Assembly (NCBI GenBank): GCA_902782895.1
Contig: CACZPA010000201.1
Span: 1 to 6,973 of the forward strand
DNA: 6,973 nucleotides
Direction: 5' to 3'
Source of the DNA: an uncultured Eubacteriales bacterium
GTDB lineage: Bacteria > Bacillota > Clostridia > Lachnospirales > Bianqueaceae
The notes under the pieces: generated by a model
The model's database searches: none
The model's input: the letters and a program-made list of their open reading frames with translations, nothing else
Told to the model about the DNA's origin: nothing
Translations under genes and position numbers: made by a program
Shown here: piece after piece, positions 4,861 to 6,973 of the stretch
Position numbering within the stretch: position 1 is the stretch's first letter
How the letters are laid out: every line of letters starts with the position of its first letter

Positions 4861-6402
4861 TTACTCCCGATAACCTTTCTCCTCGAGCTGGCGGCAGACG
4901 TCTTCGTAGGTCTTTTCGTCGAGCTTGTAATTCTTCTGATACAGGAGGTAGGACACGAAACCAAAGACGAGCGGGATAATGACCATGGCCAGCAGCAGTC
5001 CATTTGTCTGGGAAGTGCTGACACCGGCAATGACGTTGCGGATGCCTTCCATACGGGCCGCGTCCGTGATCTGTTTCAGCTCCGCCTGCTGCTCAAACGA
5101 AGAGATCTGGTTTGTTTTCTCCGTCACGCGGAAGATCAGATAGGTCAGGGACGTCAGCGCTACGACGATCGCGCTGCCCATCTTGGTCAGCAGAGGCCGC
5201 ATCGAGGTAATGATCGCTTCGTTGCGGTGTCCGGTCAGCAGCTGATTGTACTCAACCGTGTTTACGATCGAGATCATCATGATCAGATAGAAGCCGTACA
5301 GTCCGAGGTTGACCAGCATATAGCCGATGGTGATGACGATGAAGCTAACAGAGTTAGCCGGCATGATCATGCCGCCGAGAATCTCGAGCACGCTTCCGAT
5401 AACGACCATAATCATACCGAAAGTCATCAGCTGTTTGCGCATGAATTTGCGGGAAAGCGCCGGGTAGACCAGCATCAGGACAGCCGTCGCGGCGACACCG
5501 ACCATGGAGAAGATCGAATACAGACCGCCTTCATAGCCATAACGGAAATAGATAAAGCTGGATCCGATGCCGCCGAAGACCAGTGAGTTGGCGATCTGCT
5601 GGAGCAGGAAGATCAGGATCATCCAGCGCAGCTGATCGTTCTGCGAGATCGTACGCGTGATGCGGCGGACATTCAGGTGCATTTGCGGCTCCATATCTTC
5701 GCCGCGGTGCTCTTTGACGCCGAAGAGCGTGAAAAGGATGAACAGTGGTCCGAGGATCGCGATCACAAGCGCGATGATTCCGTACGCGGTGCCCGCACTG
5801 CCGCCCAGAGCTTTTTCACCGGTCGTGAAGATCGGGATCAGGACGGAGGCGAGGGTGGAGCCGACGCCGGCAAAGAAGGTCGCGCGGGACGTATACTGGT
5901 TGCGGAGATCCGCGTCGCGGGACAGCGCCGGGATCATACCCCAGAATGAAATGTCATGCATCGTATAGGTGATACTGTAGGCAAAATAGATCACACCGAA
6001 GAAAATGATGAACGGCCATCCCTGCAGCTTCGTGTTGAACGCCAAGTAGATGACGATGGATGTCGACAGGACGCCGGCCAGAAGCCAGGGCTTGAATTTG
6101 CCCCATTTGGTCCGGGTGCTCTCGATAATGTTGCCCATAATCGGATCGTTCAGCCCGTCGAAGATGCGGGCGGCGACCATGATGGCGGTGATAGCCAGAA
6201 GCTGTGAGCTCGTCAGCTGCTTGGTGAATAGGATGTAGGTCAGAATGCAGTTGTTGAACAGGAAATACATCATGTCCCGTCCGATCGTGCCAAGTGGGTA
6301 GAAGATCAGGTTCTTCTCGCGTTTCTTGCGCTTGCGCTCGGATATCGGCTGGCCCGGATTATCCACATTGTGCTCTTTTGGCTTGAGATTCTGCTGTTCC
6401 AT
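4861..6402 (-). CDS. GPH-family sugar:cation symporter (MelB-like)
   Basis: The product has 513 residues from the ATG at 6402-6400, preceded by GGGAG (6414-6418) at 11 bases; a GTG four codons upstream abuts that site and is less likely. It is a polytopic inner-membrane protein with about 12 hydrophobic segments, of the glycoside-pentoside-hexuronide:cation symporter family (major facilitator superfamily). Diagnostic motifs are present. GTIGRDMMYF is in helix 1. ARIFDGLNDPIMG (~78-90) has the two Asp (D82, D86) matching the MelB cation-site pair. WGKFKPW (~100-106) follows. SFWGMIPALSRD is near 152-163. TVEYNQLLTGHRNEA (~382-396) corresponds to the conserved DYxxxxTGxRxEG loop. An N-terminal charged tail of about 30 residues is a little longer than usual. 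The substrate, probably a glycoside or sugar acid taken up with Na+ or H+, cannot be read from sequence. No glycosidase gene is adjacent in the window; the gene is transcribed alone, facing the oxidoreductase. Confidence 0.93.
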   Translation of the reverse strand: MEQQNLKPKEHNVDNPGQPISERKRKKREKNLIFYPLGTIGRDMMYFLFNNCILTYILFTKQLTSSQLLAITAIMVAARIFDGLNDPIMGNIIESTRTKWGKFKPWLLAGVLSTSIVIYLAFNTKLQGWPFIIFFGVIYFAYSITYTMHDISFWGMIPALSRDADLRNQYTSRATFFAGVGSTLASVLIPIFTTGEKALGGSAGTAYGIIALVIAILGPLFILFTLFGVKEHRGEDMEPQMHLNVRRITRTISQNDQLRWMILIFLLQQIANSLVFGGIGSSFIYFRYGYEGGLYSIFSMVGVAATAVLMLVYPALSRKFMRKQLMTFGMIMVVIGSVLEILGGMIMPANSVSFIVITIGYMLVNLGLYGFYLIMMISIVNTVEYNQLLTGHRNEAIITSMRPLLTKMGSAIVVALTSLTYLIFRVTEKTNQISSFEQQAELKQITDAARMEGIRNVIAGVSTSQTNGLLLAMVIIPLVFGFVSYLLYQKNYKLDEKTYEDVCRQLEEKGYRE

Positions 6403-6423
6403 GAGAAATAACACTCCCAGATA

Positions 6424-6486
6424 GTATTATGATACGTATTCAGTTGTTGTGTAACATACCCTGTATCACGCCCTCTATCATAATAC
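6424..6486 (-). promoter_or_regulatory. Symporter promoter region with ATAC/GTAT operator-like dyads
   Basis: Read on the minus strand, GTTACA (6455-6450) and CATAAT (6431-6426) are spaced 18 bases and may be the -35 and -10 boxes. The region is full of dyads: an 11-bp inverted repeat GTATTATGATA (6424-6434) / TATCATAATAC (6476-6486) whose arms are centred 52 bp apart, ATACGTAT (6432-6439) and ATACCCTGTAT (6456-6466). Overlap of such dyads with the promoter suggests control by a dimeric sugar-responsive regulator; which one is not known. Confidence 0.45.
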
Positions 6487-6579
6487 AAATCGCCGGAAAA
6501 ATCCATAGGGAAATCAGTAAATCTTCACTTTCTGTGAAATCCTGTGAAAGCAGCTTTATCAAAGCGGCTGGGCCAGTGC

Positions 6580-6617
6580 AATAAAAACGGGCTGCCGGAC
6601 GTCAATCCGCAGCCCGT
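6580..6617 (-). terminator. Minus-strand terminator upstream of the symporter
   Basis: Read on the minus strand, ACGGGCTG (6617-6610) pairs with CAGCCCGT (6594-6587), extended by an inner CGGA/TCCG stem with one bulged base, and is followed by TTTTTATT (6587-6580). It would end a transcript coming from the right, across array 2, before it reaches the symporter promoter. No gene on that strand is visible between here and the right edge. Confidence 0.7.
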
Positions 6618-6660
6618 CGATCCGCAGTCCATCGATCCGTAGCTCATCAGTCTGCAGCCC
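6601..6660. repeat. Four 15-bp tandem repeats
   Basis: Units 6601-6615, 6616-6630, 6631-6645 and 6646-6660 follow the consensus RTCGATCCGCAGCCC, with divergence rising toward the right. The first unit supplies the GCAGCCC arm of the adjacent minus-strand terminator. GCAGCCC recurs in unit 4, so alternative hairpins are possible. Non-coding. Confidence 0.82.
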
Positions 6661-6674
6661 ATTCCGCTGGCCGT

Positions 6675-6945
6675 GTACAGAACTATTTTTCATTTTCGAG
6701 TTTTGTTCTGCCGGGAGAAAACTGTCCCTGCGCTTCTATACAGAACTTTTTGAAATTCTCGCGTTTTGTTCTGCCGCTTTCCCTCGTTTTATACAGAACA
6801 AAACGTGAATTTTTGTTTTTGTTCTGTACTGTCCGGCGGTTTTCCGAGAATCTGTACAGAACTTTTTCGCATTTTAAGGCGCCCGTTCTGTATAGAAAGC
6901 AAAAAGGAGCAGAACTATTTGCGATTTTCATGATTTGTTCTGTAC
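6675..6945. repeat. Array 2: five 39-bp imperfect palindromes (GTACAGAAC ends)
   Basis: Each unit is CAGAAC, 21 mostly A/T bases (22 in unit 4), then GTTCTG. Cores lie at 6678-6710, 6741-6773, 6794-6826, 6857-6890 and 6910-6942. Three flanking bases on each side, usually RTA and TAC or CCG, extend them to 39 bp. Unit starts are 63, 53, 63 and 53 bp apart, so spacers alternate 24, 14, 24 and 13 bp. Centres often carry TCG or CGCG within T-runs, and unit 5 contains TTTGCGATTTT, the complement of the centre of units 1 and 4 in array 1. No protein gene is supported in 6618-6973. The array may continue beyond the right edge. Confidence 0.87.
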
Positions 6946-6973
6946 GGCGGATAGAGCAGATCAAAGATGATGG

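Noticed and set aside
6675..6945. Array 2 as a CRISPR
   Set aside because: Only the 6-9 bp ends are conserved while the centres vary, and the spacers are only 13-24 bp long, too short for CRISPR spacers.
6683..6964. A 93-codon minus-strand open frame through array 2
   Set aside because: It simply translates the palindromic units (repeated RTK/RTE-like strings), has no domain signal, and the 53-bp steps change its frame from unit to unit.

Overview
The window looks like a piece of chromosome from an anaerobic gut-type Clostridia (Bacillota; Lachnospiraceae- or Oscillospiraceae-like). The reasons are strong AAGGAGG-type ribosome binding sites, a lipoprotein with a Ser/Glu/Lys-rich linker, a DUF3990 remnant, a DUF1508 protein and a GPH-family sugar symporter, with a base composition near half G+C by eye. 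No ribosomal or housekeeping marker is present, so a genus cannot be named.

Layout. 32-1861 (+): a large acidic lipoprotein with two tandemly duplicated domain types, ended by a long hairpin terminator. 1946-2303: no convincing protein gene, but a strong promoter (2009-2037) and a terminator (2127-2161) frame an unannotated structured transcript of about 118 nt. 2304-2591 (+): the first 45 codons of a DUF3990 protein followed by unrelated sequence, so a truncated remnant. 2616-2984 (+): a two-repeat DUF1508 (YegP-like) protein with its own promoter. 3079-4227 (+): an FAD-dependent oxidoreductase. 4861-6402 (-): a GPH/MelB-type sugar:cation symporter convergent with the oxidoreductase. The right edge (6618-6973) holds no gene.

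The most unusual content is non-coding. Two intergenic arrays, at 4342-4622 (between the convergent oxidoreductase and symporter genes) and 6675-6945 (upstream of the symporter), are built from imperfect palindromes of about 39 bp with conserved inverted ends and an AT-rich centre. The end sequences differ between the arrays (GGCRGTRTA versus GTACAGAAC). The lattice is the same: unit starts lie 63 or 53 bp apart, close to 6 and 5 turns of B-DNA, leaving spacers of 24 or 14 bp (13 once). A short GGGACAGTT motif occurs in the spacers or flank of both. This looks like a BIME/REP-type element family or a phased array of protein-binding sites rather than a CRISPR. Short tandem repeats of 14 or 15 bp also occur at 227-316, 4219-4273 and 6601-6660.

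The genes do not form an obvious pathway. Each appears to have its own promoter or terminator, except that the oxidoreductase may be read through from the DUF1508 gene past a hairpin lacking a T-tract. The symporter has a promoter region rich in ATAC/GTAT dyads, as expected for a sugar-regulated transporter, but no regulator or glycosidase gene is visible here.
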